NCBI RefSeq assembly: GCF_002973525.1
Contig: NZ_PVEN01000001.1
Coordinates: forward strand, 434,001 to 498,000
DNA length: 64,000 nucleotides
Origin: Paraburkholderia sp. BL21I4N1
GTDB lineage: Bacteria > Pseudomonadota > Gammaproteobacteria > Burkholderiales > Burkholderiaceae
Direction: 5' to 3'
The translations under genes were made by a program, and so were the position numbers. The notes beneath the pieces are model-generated. The model worked only from the letters and a program-made list of their open reading frames with translations, did not search any database and was not told where the DNA came from. Numbering within the stretch: position 1 is the stretch's first letter; every line of letters begins with the position of its first letter. Positions 47,401 to 52,739 of this stretch are shown here, one piece after another.

Positions 47401-49184
47401 GCGTGATCGGCGCGCCGCTCGACGACCTCGCGCTGCGTGTGCTCGACGACGACCTGAACGTCGTGCCCGAAGGGGCGACCGGCGAGTTGTGCGTGGGCGG
47501 CGCGGGTCTCGCGCGCGGCTATCTGGGCCGCGCCGCGTTGACCGCCGAGCGTTTCGTGCCCGATCCGTACGGCGCGCCGGGTGCGCGTCTGTATCGCTCG
47601 GGCGACCTCGCGATTCATGACGCCGATGGCGAAATCGACTACGTCGGCCGCAACGATTTTCAGACGAAGATTCGCGGCTATCGGATCGAGACCGGCGAGA
47701 TTCGCGCGCGGTTGCTCGCGCATCCGGCCGTGCGCGACGCGGCGGTGCTGGCGGTCGGCGTGCCTTCCGCCGATGGCGGCGCGAGCGCCGGCCTGCGTCT
47801 GGCGGCGTGGATCGTGCCCAATCCGGCGCACGCCGCCCCCGACGACTGGAGCACGGCGCTGCGCGCGCATCTGCGCGAGCAGTTGCCGGACTATATGGTG
47901 CCCTCGTGGTTCGCAACGCTCGACGCGTTGCCGCTCACGGTCAACGGCAAACTCGACAGCAAGGCGCTGCCGCTGGCGACCGCAGCCAGTGGGGCCGATA
48001 GCGCGGCCCATGTCGCTGCCGACGCAGCGCCGGCCACGCCGACCGAGGTACGGCTTGCCGCGATCTGGCAGACCGTGCTCGGCGGCGTGCCGGTCGGTGT
48101 GCGCGCGCATTTCTTCGAGCAGGGCGGCGATTCGCTCGCGACGCTGCGGGTGGCTGAACTGGCGCGCGCGGCCGGCTTTGCGCGCTTCGCGGTGGGGATG
48201 ATGTTCGAGCATCCGGTGCTCGCCGATCTGGCTGCGGCACTGGATGAACTGGCGTCGGACACCGCGGACGAGGCTGCCGCGCCGCGTCATCTGGTGCGGC
48301 TGAATGCGGGTGACGCGCCGCATCGGCTGTTCGCGATTCATCCGGGCTACGGCCTGGTGGCGGGGTATCGCGCGCTGGCGCAGACGCTGGCGGGACAGGT
48401 GGAGGTGATCGGCGTCGAGTATCCGGCCTTTAGCGACGGGTCATGGCGTTTCACCGGACTGCAAGCATTGGCGCGTCAGTATGCCGACGCGATCCGGCGC
48501 ACGCAGCCGCGTGGTCCGTATGCGCTGCTCGGCTGGTCGTTCGGCGGGATGATCGCAACGGAAGTGGCGCGTGTGCTGGAGGACGCGGGCGAGTCGGTTG
48601 CGTTTGTCGGGTTGCTCGATGTGTCGATTCATCCGGAAGCGGTGGCTGACACGGTTCGCTCGGGCGAGGTGGCGAGCGTGAATGGGAATGCGGCTGCGGC
48701 GGCTGTGGCGGACACGGCGGCAGCGATGGCTACGGCAGCTACGGCAGCTACGGCAGGCGCTACAGGCTCGGCAGGCACGGCTGCAACCGCACAGCCCGCC
48801 TGGCGCGACCATGCCACGCCGGAAGAAGTGGCCATGTTGGCCGCCCGCGTTCCGGCATGGCTCGCTCAAGCCGACGACGACACGTTGCCGTCCGCTTCGG
48901 CCGCCGCGCTGGTCGAGCACGCGGCGCTCGCGCAAGCCAATGCCGCGCTCGCGTTGCGTCGGCATTGGCCGACTGCGCCGCGCGCGCCGTTGTCGTTCTG
49001 GTGGGCGGCGCGCGGCGCGGCGCGATCGGCGGCCAAGGATCTCGCGCGCTGGCAGAGCAGCGGCGTGAAGCTCGCCGGATCGGTCGAGTTGGACGCGGCG
49101 CACGACGACATCGCGTGGCATCCCGCGCTGCTCGAATCGCTACGCGCGACGTTGCGCGAGGCGTTCGACGACGCGTCGCGCTAA
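32427..49184 (+). CDS. NRPS 3: C-A(Y)-PCP-E-C-A(Thr-like)-PCP-C-A(X)-PCP-E-C-A(Thr)-PCP-TE
   Basis: 5585 aa, four modules and the release domain. Approximate nucleotide spans: C5 32580, A5 33925, PCP5 35460, E5 35710, C6 37110, A6 38475, PCP6 40055, C7 40345, A7 41690, PCP7 43300, E7 43545, C8 44990, A8 46405, PCP8 48035, TE 48290-49184. C5 and C7 are L-donor type (Q-E-R-L-W-F-L-W-K-L; Q-Q-R-L-W-F-L-W-K-L) and follow PCPs without E. C6 and C8 are D-donor type and follow E domains. Codes read: A5 D-V-E-A-M-V-Q-I-S (unassigned), A6 D-V-W-N-I-A-M-V-H (Thr-like), A7 D-V-H-A-I-V-L-V-A (same as A1), A8 D-F-W-N-I-G-M-V-H (Thr). A5 has a deviant A3 motif, P-K-Q-V for P-K-G-V. The TE has G-W-S-F-G-G and would release or cyclise the chain, plausibly through a Thr hydroxyl. 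It starts 46 bases after NRPS 2. Confidence 0.94.
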   Translation: MNNIAQDMLAVSRRYADLTPERRAAFRQRFAAGGHDLSDLPIVRLRERGERLPLSHAQERLWFLWKLEPHSAAYNMVGALRLAGDLDVARLRAALDTLVARHASLRTRFGETEGVAWQHLAEFANASEAHYGWHEVDHVEADDLDAALQRLSRAPFDLERGPLFNVTLLRQGDREHVLHLALHHIVSDGWSQAILQKELGALYRAGGEASALDALSIEYGDYALWQREWLEGAALDAQLDYWRATLGDSHPVLELPADRVRRGLDTPLGGSASRTLGAARRERLGALSRELGVTLFATLFAGWDALLYRYTGQPDIRIGTPAAGRDRLETEGVVGFFVNTLVIRANLHGGDTFGALARQIAQRVLDAQANQDVPFARVVDALQPPRSLTHTPLFQSMFSYAPGDAAGTLTLPGLTLDALDADTGAAKFDLMLHVVDDNGALRAQIDYAADLFDAATIDALLDDYLTLLDGARVETLLRDLPLHTRGASSEPSVALSAAGHTPVSVVELFAAQVAARGPHDALVCEDRTLDYASLDAWATRIATALARHGDSTDRTVVLCTRRTPALVAGLLGILKAGGAYLPIDPDYPDERITAMLARSNALAIVTDSVCAARFAERFGNAPVVLADTLEATGDAAQTETQTTQAQRKPHPQQLAYTIFTSGSSGEPKQVGVPHGALAAHLREFVEAYSLEPADRILQFATISFDVATEQLLAPLVAGATVVMRGDALWDMATLNTVFERERVTGADLPTAYWLQWLNHLPAQALPALRWMSVGGEPLPGDGLRRWLAGPFAGVRFDNQYGPTEAVISSLYRTTRATDADDTIVSIGHAYPQRRIAVLDAEGNVVPLGGLGELCLGGDELARGYLGAASATADRFVPDPHGEPGARLYRTGDLVRIRRDGRVDFIGRADQQLKLRGFRIEPGEIEAAMRSQPGVREALVALHGEGASRRLVGYVVGSEDEAALRAALEQTLPDYMVPQAFVHLDALPLMANGKVDRNALPAPEIALARVAPSTAAEHALLAIWRTVLGRDDLGVTDNFFEAGGDSILSLQIVARARQAGYGLGPRQVFEHPTVERLARLAEAVTTPTDLTESREPLDLTPIQQAFFEQFPHGENHWNQAALLRVEGELDEAALRAALDAIVGTHDALRLRFFQRDGAWRQQVSAAASCALDVFDWRERDAWQEALEQAGTRLQAGLDLANGPLVRAGYFRLRGEGRLLVAIHHLAVDGVSWRVLLDDLQTAYAQALEGRAIELEAGTPWSVWVERSIAYAQDGAVRREAPWWRDALSAARTDGGAPAAFVAPAQVIRMADTLTLETSLDAATTRRLVQDAPKAYRTNVEEVLLAALAQAVRASNVACGVGERGVLLALEGHGREALGADAPDLSRSVGWFTTRYPLWLEAHDDARDALIDAKARRRAVPHNGLHWGLLSAYGDAATKASLAGLPTPRVGFNYLGQFDSSLDKAGRFGFAEESAGESIAANASVDEPLAIVARIANGALSVTWRYAPQILATADAHAFKALFERSLEGLIQHAVNAQPEATAADFALAGLSQAQFESLGLDLARVEDIYPATPVQQGLLFHSALESGSGLYVNQRRLTLRGELDRAALRSSWKHAVASHAILRTQFETRHGGDALQVVLREVDLPYAEHDWSSLDAQAYETRLHAWMREDVQRGFEAERAPLLRIALFVRADGAHDLIWTDHHVLLDGWSSAQLMREVADAYEALLARREPVRNAPPYRDYVQWRLQQDEGEAWWREQAARVDEPATLLESLGLNTGRALEVTDAAEAELPPHESRLGESLSDALRDTARRHRVTLNTVLQGAWALLLSRYGNRNQVAFGVTVSGRPAHLPEVEQMLGLFINSLPVWVDVPGDMPLSNWLDALQQHNGALRQYEHTPLSRIQQWTARSGDGQFDTLLVFENYPVDAALRHGAHGVAIEQTAAFERTHVPLTLSVMPDARIGLRWSADTTRVDRATIERLDAHFHELLTQIAAQGDPLLRTLTLASTLAHAVAPRDNFAFESVLERIAAQTRARPDAIALTDGDTAYTYDALDRWSNQIAHRLLAAGVRADECVGLCMERSAALVAGVLGILKAGAAYVPLDPTYPAERLAYMLDHSRTRRVVADPASATRWADLLAGCELLLADAVGDQSELTPPLRLHPEQLAYVIYTSGSTGRPKGVAITHANVARLFAATDAWYGFGPADVWPLFHAYAFDVSVWELFGCLTHGGRLVIVPYWTARDPSACHRLLRDERVTVLNQTPSAFMPLMHVDLESDTPLHTLHTVIFAGEKLEPASLHAWLARGGAGAPRVVNMYGITETTVHSSYRPLSLADTSGDAPRSVIGVAIPDLSLPILDTALHPVADGAAGELHVGGAGLARGYLHAPGLTAARFVPDPFGAPGSRMYKSGDLARRLVGGEPEYIGRNDFQVKVRGYRIELGEIEAALLGAPAVREVAVLARPDASGVMSLVAYIVPRAPEGGAAGDSAANAFSGEALKHWLDARLPPHMVPTIFVALDALPLTSNGKLDRRALPAPQSVEVSAAHVEPQTDDELAIAQIWQDVLGVARVGRDDHFFLLGGHSLLAMRAVARTREVLKRTIALPLLFTQPVLKDFAAALSAVLQDNPVKADAALSRIEPRPAHLTRVPLTPAQQRLWFLWKLDPASPAYTINGAVRLEGLFDVTAARAALDALIARHESLRMRIEETDGAALQSFDAQPGWQYLDLDAHPEQERAATLAALGAQPFDLLRGPVLRVSVLRLGAREHLLHFSMHHIVSDRWSQDIVLADFAAQYTAQTTQQTAPASQPLAPLAVAFGDYALWQSRETDATALAAQLDYWRNELGDEHPVLELPFDRARSDARGSAGAAWRVPLDAALGARVHALAARRHATPFMVLLAAWQALLQRYSGQHEIRVGVPVAGRDRSETHELVGCFVNTLVVRATLRGCEPFAAVLDAARERVIAAQANQDVPFAQLVDALHPQRSLRHTPLFQAMFNYAKADRAAPALPGLAISNVDAAEQTARFDLTLNANDTPDALTLSFGYATDVFDEATIARIAAHYVELLEQVLADDTLKLGDIALADATPDHAAPRARSFAAPFAAIDAQARRQPEAVAIVCEGAELRYGELRTRSDQLAARLRTLAVGVNSSDAQLPVDSKASTTGLREARVGLCVARSPALPVGLLGIMKSGAAFVPLDPAYPPERLAYMLADAGVQRVVADRASAAQLAEVLRNCEVLTLDAQGALDDDATCNDKPLAPLALHPSQLAYVIYTSGSTGQPKGVAIDHAALAEHLADFIGTYHIAATDTQLQSSTINFDVALHELLPSLMQGGRVVMRGPEMWDLATMSRTLIEQQVSFARIPTAYWQQWLRTPPARGDLARLRQITVGGEALPGDALAQWRDGPLAGIALDNLYGPTETTVACLHRRTTAADAQTPVVSIGTPYPSRTARIYDDAGNAVPALGVGELCIGGLTMARGYLGRAALTADRFVPDPRGEPGSRMYRSGDLCRARADGRIDFLGRLDQQVKLRGFRIELGEIETAVREQPGVREALVDLRGSGAHKRLVCYLSGSADIDAVRAALDARLPEHMVPAVFVALDALPMMQNGKVDRRALPDPDEAALTARSHTPPSTPREAALLAIWQRVLGREALGVHENFFEVGGDSILSLQIVARAAQAGLRITPRQLFEQPTVARLAAVALDVSAEDAQGTHAERHEALPLTPIQADFFRRYPHGESHWNQAALLSVAGTLDSRALEAAVRALVSRHDALRVRFEKAVDGAWVQRVTPAAAYLATLPEWVESIDLSGEADWRAALEREGELLHRDLDLQAGPLMRAAWFKVGADEGRLFVVIHHAVVDGVSWRILLDEFETLYASAARGEAPDAALAAPLPWSAWVEQAARYAAALPARSEADKWRTALAGASAALPVERDESQADMRLAASRVHTLTLDRGLTEALLREPARAYRMGADEVLLAALAEAVASWSGAAGALIGLEGHGREEIDGQLDLSGTIGWFTTRFPVWIPAGTQASPNATRSSPRDALRAAKQRLRAIEHKGLHWGMLTQLAADPAVRAELSALPAPRIGFNYLGQTDQVLERNGRFGFASESTGAPMSGDSRLKYVLDLNGAVENGMLAITWRYSPDVLDDATVSALADAFRVSLGAFVEHCARAPAGATAEDFPLAQLDAAQLDALDLPLGDVEDIYPATPLQQGLLFHSLLQQGAGVYINQKRLTLRGTLDRDALAAAWRLALERHAILRTHFEWRHGGEALQIVRRRVELPVVWHDWRNHDDYEAALAQWRAEDLATPFDLRHASLMRLNLFARPDGAHDLVWTDHHALLDGWSAAQLMGEVIYAYRRETAARDGVAALDAIDAPLPAATPYREYVRWRQNQPAAQDWWRAQLQALDEVGLLMPSLRGKQAARQAAAETASHAAGVHRLAQPLGATLSEALRAAAALHRVTLNTLFQAAWAALLARHANRRRIAFGVTVSGRPPELPGIDGMLGLFINSLPVWTALRSDEPLGEWLAGLQQHNAALRQHEHTPLREVRRWAAEDNGGESGALFDTLVVFENYPIDAGLREGDTGLEVSASETLERTHYPLTLAVSPGEALSIQWNADAAQLDAAVLDRLAAQYAVLLEQIARPATRRVGDLHVPRGVLPFEGGDLAQAAPVDHAFVSLAARFAAQAAQRPDALAVVADDARVTYAELDAWSDRVAAHLLAQGVGREEGVGVAFERSAALIAALLGVLKAGAAYVPLDPSYPRERLDYLLDDAGIVRVLADKAGIEALAHAGARIDLLDIAAVPPAPANWRDAAPATLPAQLAYVIYTSGSTGQPKGVAISQHSAARLFDSTGETFGFHAGDVWSMCHSYAFDFSVWEIFGALTTGARLAVAPAALARDVEALHCWLGEQGVSVLNQTPSAFMPLMRVDAQSDGGLAGLRVVIFGGEKLEPQALAGWSAARRARGVEGTRPMLVNMYGITETTVHVTCRPLADDDLRAPLGTAARSVIGAPLDDLALRVLDDDLNVVPEGATGELCVGGAGLARGYLGRAALTAERFVPDPYGAPGARLYRSGDLAIHDADGEIDYVGRNDFQTKIRGYRIETGEIRARLLAHPAVRDAAVLAVGVPSADGGASAGLRLAAWIVPNPAHAAPDDWSTALRAHLREQLPDYMVPSWFATLDALPLTVNGKLDSKALPLATAASGADSAAHVAADAAPATPTEVRLAAIWQTVLGGVPVGVRAHFFEQGGDSLATLRVAELARAAGFARFAVGMMFEHPVLADLAAALDELASDTADEAAAPRHLVRLNAGDAPHRLFAIHPGYGLVAGYRALAQTLAGQVEVIGVEYPAFSDGSWRFTGLQALARQYADAIRRTQPRGPYALLGWSFGGMIATEVARVLEDAGESVAFVGLLDVSIHPEAVADTVRSGEVASVNGNAAAAAVADTAAAMATAATAATAGATGSAGTAATAQPAWRDHATPEEVAMLAARVPAWLAQADDDTLPSASAAALVEHAALAQANAALALRRHWPTAPRAPLSFWWAARGAARSAAKDLARWQSSGVKLAGSVELDAAHDDIAWHPALLESLRATLREAFDDASR
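37101..37660 (+). repeat. 560-base exact repeat, copy 2 (C domain of module 6)
   Basis: Copy of 29096-29655 at an offset of 8005 bases. It covers the same part of a D-donor C domain that follows an E domain. Identity in all codon positions, including silent ones, shows the copies were homogenised recently rather than kept alike by selection on the protein. Confidence 0.85.
48729..48755 (+). repeat. 9-base tandem repeat in thioesterase lid region
   Basis: Three exact copies of GCTACGGCA lie within an Ala/Thr/Gly-rich low-complexity insert of about 40 residues (roughly 48685-48800). The insert falls between the nucleophile strand and the C-terminal part of the terminal thioesterase, where the flexible lid normally lies. 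The frame is preserved. Confidence 0.75.
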
Positions 49185-49245
49185 GTTGGCCGAAAGGGCG
49201 GCGGTGCGCGCGAGTCTGTCTGGACGCTCGGACGGTGCGCGCCGC

Positions 49246-50157
49246 TCAGCCCTGCGGCGCGTCCGGCGTCGCGGGGTTCATCATCGATTGATATTTCAAC
49301 GGAGTCATATGCAGGACGCGCTTGAACATCACCGCGAACGTGTTGGCGTCCGCGTAGCCGAGGTAGGCGGCCACTTCGTTGATCGGCGTGCTGGTCGACA
49401 GGCGGCACATGGCTTCCGACGCGCGCATCTGCTCGCGCCATTTGGCGAACGGCATGCCCGTCTCGCGTTGAAAATGCCGCGCCAACGTGCGCGAACTTGC
49501 GCCGATGCGGTCGCCCCAGTATTCCAGCGAGTCGCTATTGGCCGGCTCGTCGATCAGCGCCTGGCAAATCTTGCGCAAACGCGGATGCTGCGGCAACGGC
49601 AGGCGGGCGGCCTGGTCGACGATCGAGCCGAGGTCTTCCGTCGCGGCCGCGGCGAGCAGATGGACGATCAGTTGGGCGAGCACGTCGGCGAGACTGCCCG
49701 GCGGCGGGTTGCGCGCGGGCTGCGTCACCAGCGCCAGAATCGCCTCGCGCAGCAGGGCGTTCACCGCCAGCAGGCGGCCTTCCTCGTCGCCGCACATCGG
49801 GCACGGGTCGACGTAGACCGTGCGGAACGAGACCTTGCCGACCATTTCCAGTTCATGCTCGACGCGCGGCGGCACCAGCAACGCGCGGTCCGGCGTGACG
49901 ACCCAGCTGGTGCCGGGCGTGCGCACGCGAATCACGCCGCTGGTGGCATACAGGAGTTGCGCGCGCGGATGCGTGTGGGCGATCTCGCGCGCGCCGGATT
50001 CGTATTCGATTGCCTGGCCGAACACGATCGGCAGATCGGGCCGGTTCTCGGCCGATGCTTTAACCGCGAGATTCGCCGATGCGGCGGAATTCGCCGCGGT
50101 CACGGGACCGCCGAACGGGGTGGCATGAGCAACGGGCTTCACAAGAGATTTGTCCAT
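49246..50157 (-). CDS. AraC-family transcriptional regulator with N-terminal cupin sensor
   Basis: 303 aa. Residues 30-160 form a cupin-like ligand domain (H-T-H-P-R-A-Q-L-L-Y-A-T-S-G-V-I-R-V). The C-terminal 100 residues hold two helix-turn-helix units, with R-T-L-A-R-H-F-Q-R-E-T-G-M in the first and A-A-Y-L-G-Y-A-D-A-N-T-F-A-V-M-F-K-R in the second, standard for AraC. It converges on the end of the NRPS 3 gene (61-base gap) and diverges from the TonB-dependent receptor. AraC-type regulators at siderophore loci often sense the ferric siderophore and activate uptake genes, so it may control the receptor. This is inferred from position; a regulator of other genes remains possible. Confidence 0.88.
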   Translation of the reverse strand: MDKSLVKPVAHATPFGGPVTAANSAASANLAVKASAENRPDLPIVFGQAIEYESGAREIAHTHPRAQLLYATSGVIRVRTPGTSWVVTPDRALLVPPRVEHELEMVGKVSFRTVYVDPCPMCGDEEGRLLAVNALLREAILALVTQPARNPPPGSLADVLAQLIVHLLAAAATEDLGSIVDQAARLPLPQHPRLRKICQALIDEPANSDSLEYWGDRIGASSRTLARHFQRETGMPFAKWREQMRASEAMCRLSTSTPINEVAAYLGYADANTFAVMFKRVLHMTPLKYQSMMNPATPDAPQG

Positions 50158-50355
50158 TCGATTCGAGATTTTGCAGATTATCGTCTGGATTGGTCATTTA
50201 GTGTCCATGTGACGCATAAAAACGTCCGCCTCTGCAAAGGACATGTCTGTATCATCCGAAATCGACAGGTGTGCGCGGAAACTGGCCGTGCTTTCCCGGA
50301 CGCAACGCCTGATTAAAAACTAAATAGTCCATCCCCCAAGCCCGCGCATTGCGCA

Positions 50356-50383
50356 GTCCCACGGCGTTGTTTTGCCGTGGGAC
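50356..50383. repeat. Perfect 10-base inverted repeat with T-rich loop upstream of receptor gene
   Basis: Arms GTCCCACGGC and GCCGTGGGAC enclose the loop GTTGTTTT. It lies 9 bases before the -35 of the receptor promoter and is not followed by a T run on either strand. It could be an operator, the end of a small transcript from the control region, or a fold-back element. Confidence 0.7.
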
Positions 50384-50392
50384 AAATCGCTG

Positions 50393-50420
50393 TTGCATAA
50401 GTAATAAGACTCATTATCAT
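50393..50420 (+). promoter_or_regulatory. Sigma-70-like promoter of TonB receptor
   Basis: TTGCAT (50393-50398), a 16-base spacer and TATCAT (50415-50420), the latter a 5 of 6 match. The Fur box at 50400-50418 fills the spacer and most of the -10, a textbook layout for iron repression. Confidence 0.6.
50400..50418. promoter_or_regulatory. Fur box upstream of TonB receptor
   Basis: AGTAATAAGACTCATTATC matches 14 of 19 positions of the classical Fur consensus, the best of the three in the window. It ends 25 bases before the receptor ATG and overlaps the promoter. Confidence 0.8.
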
Positions 50421-50443
50421 TAACATTCAATGGTGAATCGACG

Positions 50444-52663
50444 ATGAAGGGATGTAAGAAAAACAAAAGTACGGGGCAGCGCGGACTTCCGGTGAGACTC
50501 GTTTTGCTCAGCATGCCGCTGGCACTTTCCACGCTTGCGCATGCGCAAGCGTCGGGTGCCGACGACAGCGCGACTCGTCAGAGCGCGCCGTTGGGGCAGG
50601 CCAGCGGCGCGAACGCGACGAACGGCAGCACGCTGCCGGCCGTGAGCGTGAACGCCTCGCGCGAGTCGTCGGCCACGGGCCCGATCGTGGGCGTGGTGGC
50701 CAAGCGCAGCCTCACGGCGACCAAGACCGACACGGAGCTGGTGCGCACGCCGCAATCGATCTCGGTCGTGACGCGCGATCAGATGGACCAGCAGGGCGCG
50801 ACGACCATCGACCAGGCGCTGCGCTACACGCCCGGCGTCTACTCGCAGGACTCGACCGACTTCCGTTTCGACCAGTTGCGCGGGCGCGGCTTCGACTACT
50901 CGACCTATCTCAACGGTTTGATCCTGCAGCCGAGCGCGTATTACGCGAATCCGCGGATCGACCCGTATTTCCTCGAGCGGATCGATGTGATGCGCGGCCC
51001 GGCTTCCGTGCTGTACGGCGCGGGCAGTCCGGCCGGTATCGTCAATCTGGTCTCGAAGATGCCGACCGAAGACTCCGTGCACGAGTTGATGCTGCAGTTC
51101 GGCAATCACGACCGCTATGAAGTGGGCTTCGATATGGGCGGCAAGGTCGACGAGGCCGGCACCGTGCTGTACCGCGTGACCGGTCTGGGCCGCGATTCGG
51201 ATACTCAGGTGAACGGCATCAAGGACCAGCGTCTCGCGATCGCGCCGAGCGTCACGATCCGTCCGACCAAGGACACCTCGCTGACGCTGTACGCGCAATA
51301 CCAGCGCGACCCGGCGGGCGGTCTGTTCGACTCGCTGCCGGTAAGCGGCGTGGCGACCTTCAACCCGAACGGCACGATCGGCACGGGCACCTACGTCGGC
51401 AATCCGAACGACGATTACTTCCGCCGCACTCAGTACGCCGTGGGTTATCAGTTCGAACAGAAGATCAGCCCGATCTTCACGTTCCGTTCGAACGCGCGCT
51501 ACATGCACGACGACATCGACTATCACCAGACCTTCTTCGGCAACTGGGTGGCGGGGTCGAACAAAGTGCTGACCATGAACGCGTTCCTCGATCGCGAGCA
51601 TCTGAGTCAGTTCGATATGGATAACCAGATCGAGGCGAAGTTCTCGACCGGCGCCGTCAAGCAGACCGTGTTGTTCGGGCTCGACTATCAGCGCCTGTTG
51701 AACGGTGCGAACTCGGGTACAGGCGCGGTCGGTACGCTCAATCCGTTCGCGCCGAACTATTCGACGCTCCGCCAGATCACGACGACCAACAAGCGCGTCG
51801 ACACCGCCACCGATCAGGTCGGCGTCTACATCCAGGACCAGATCGAATACGGCCGCTGGCTGCTGACGCTCGGCGCGCGTAACGACTGGAGTTCGACCAA
51901 CATCCAGTCGGTCACGCCGACCGCGGCTTCGGTGCAGAACCAGACGCCGCACGCGTTCACGTGGCGCGGCGGCCTGTCGTATCTGTTCGACTCGGGCATC
52001 GCACCGTACTTCGTCTACGCGAAATCGTTCCAGCCGACAACCGGCGTGAACTTCGCGAATCAGGCGCTGGTGCCGACCACCGGTCAGGAATACGAAGTCG
52101 GCGTGAAGTATCAGCCGAAGAACTACAACGCCTTGTTCACGGCTGCGCTGTTCAACCTGACGCAACAGAACGTGTCGACTACCGACTCGCTGCACCCGGG
52201 TTACGCGGTGCAAACGGGTGAAGTGCGCTCGCGCGGTCTCGAACTCGAAGGCCGCGTGCAACTCTCCGACAGTCTGTCGGCGATCGCTTCATACACGTAT
52301 CTGAACCAGGTGGTCACGCAGTCCAACGTGGCGTCGCAGCTCGGTAAGCGGCCTACGATGGCACCGCGCAATCTGGCGTCGATCTGGGCCGATTACACGC
52401 TGCACGCGGGTCCGCTGCGTGGGCTCGGCTTCGGCGGCGGGGTGCGCTATATCGGCATGTCGGCGGGCGACACGGCCAATTCATTCGACGTGAGCAGCGT
52501 CGTGTTGCTCGATGCCGCTGTGCACTACGACATCAGCAACTGGAAGTTCGCGCTGAACGGCACTAACCTCGCGAATCGCAAGTACGTGGCGTATTGTTCG
52601 GGCGGCGCGTGCTACTACGGTTCGACGATCGGCGTGTTCGGCACCGCGAAGTATCAGTGGTAA
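50444..52663 (+). CDS. TonB-dependent ferric siderophore receptor
   Basis: 739 aa. A signal peptide (V-L-L-S-M-P-L-A-L-S-T-L-A-H-A) should be cut before Q-A-S-G. A TonB-box-like segment lies near residue 65. The plug domain follows, with R-T-P-Q-S-I-S-V-V-T-R-D and the conserved Q-L-R-G-R-G-F and V-M-R-G-P-A-S-V-L-Y-G-A-G-S-P-A-G motifs. The 22-strand barrel ends in the aromatic F-G-T-A-K-Y-Q-W. The sequence style is that of the FhuA/FoxA/FpvA group. It is expected to carry the iron-loaded product of the adjacent NRPSs across the outer membrane. It is iron-regulated by the overlapping Fur box and probably by the divergent AraC protein. A stem-loop ends the transcript or weakens read-through into the ABC genes. 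Confidence 0.95.
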   Translation: MKGCKKNKSTGQRGLPVRLVLLSMPLALSTLAHAQASGADDSATRQSAPLGQASGANATNGSTLPAVSVNASRESSATGPIVGVVAKRSLTATKTDTELVRTPQSISVVTRDQMDQQGATTIDQALRYTPGVYSQDSTDFRFDQLRGRGFDYSTYLNGLILQPSAYYANPRIDPYFLERIDVMRGPASVLYGAGSPAGIVNLVSKMPTEDSVHELMLQFGNHDRYEVGFDMGGKVDEAGTVLYRVTGLGRDSDTQVNGIKDQRLAIAPSVTIRPTKDTSLTLYAQYQRDPAGGLFDSLPVSGVATFNPNGTIGTGTYVGNPNDDYFRRTQYAVGYQFEQKISPIFTFRSNARYMHDDIDYHQTFFGNWVAGSNKVLTMNAFLDREHLSQFDMDNQIEAKFSTGAVKQTVLFGLDYQRLLNGANSGTGAVGTLNPFAPNYSTLRQITTTNKRVDTATDQVGVYIQDQIEYGRWLLTLGARNDWSSTNIQSVTPTAASVQNQTPHAFTWRGGLSYLFDSGIAPYFVYAKSFQPTTGVNFANQALVPTTGQEYEVGVKYQPKNYNALFTAALFNLTQQNVSTTDSLHPGYAVQTGEVRSRGLELEGRVQLSDSLSAIASYTYLNQVVTQSNVASQLGKRPTMAPRNLASIWADYTLHAGPLRGLGFGGGVRYIGMSAGDTANSFDVSSVVLLDAAVHYDISNWKFALNGTNLANRKYVAYCSGGACYYGSTIGVFGTAKYQW

Positions 52664-52679
52664 GACTGGCATGAGCATC

Positions 52680-52714
52680 GAGCCCGCTACGCGTCGACGA
52701 CGCGTAGCGGGCTC
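52680..52714 (+). terminator. Stem-loop between receptor and ABC import genes
   Basis: Perfect 14-base arms GAGCCCGCTACGCG and CGCGTAGCGGGCTC with loop TCGACGA begin 17 bases after the receptor stop, followed by GCTTTGGTTT. It looks like an intrinsic terminator or attenuator. As the ribosome site of the next gene lies only 14 bases on, partial read-through would let the import genes be expressed at a lower level than the receptor. Confidence 0.7.
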
Positions 52715-52739
52715 GCTTTGGTTTGACAGGAGAAAAGGA

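Larger units (their letters stand above)
50158..50443. promoter_or_regulatory. Divergent control region between AraC regulator and TonB receptor
   Basis: 286 bases. It contains a loose inverted pair, GTCCATGTGAC near 50203 and GGACATGTC near 50239, that could bind the AraC protein. Further right come a perfect hairpin (50356-50383) and the Fur-controlled receptor promoter (50393-50420). No gene is seen. Confidence 0.5.

Noticed and set aside
49185..49245. Possible terminator between NRPS 3 and the convergent AraC gene
   Set aside because: The 61-base gap is GC-rich, but I found no clean stem with matching arms.
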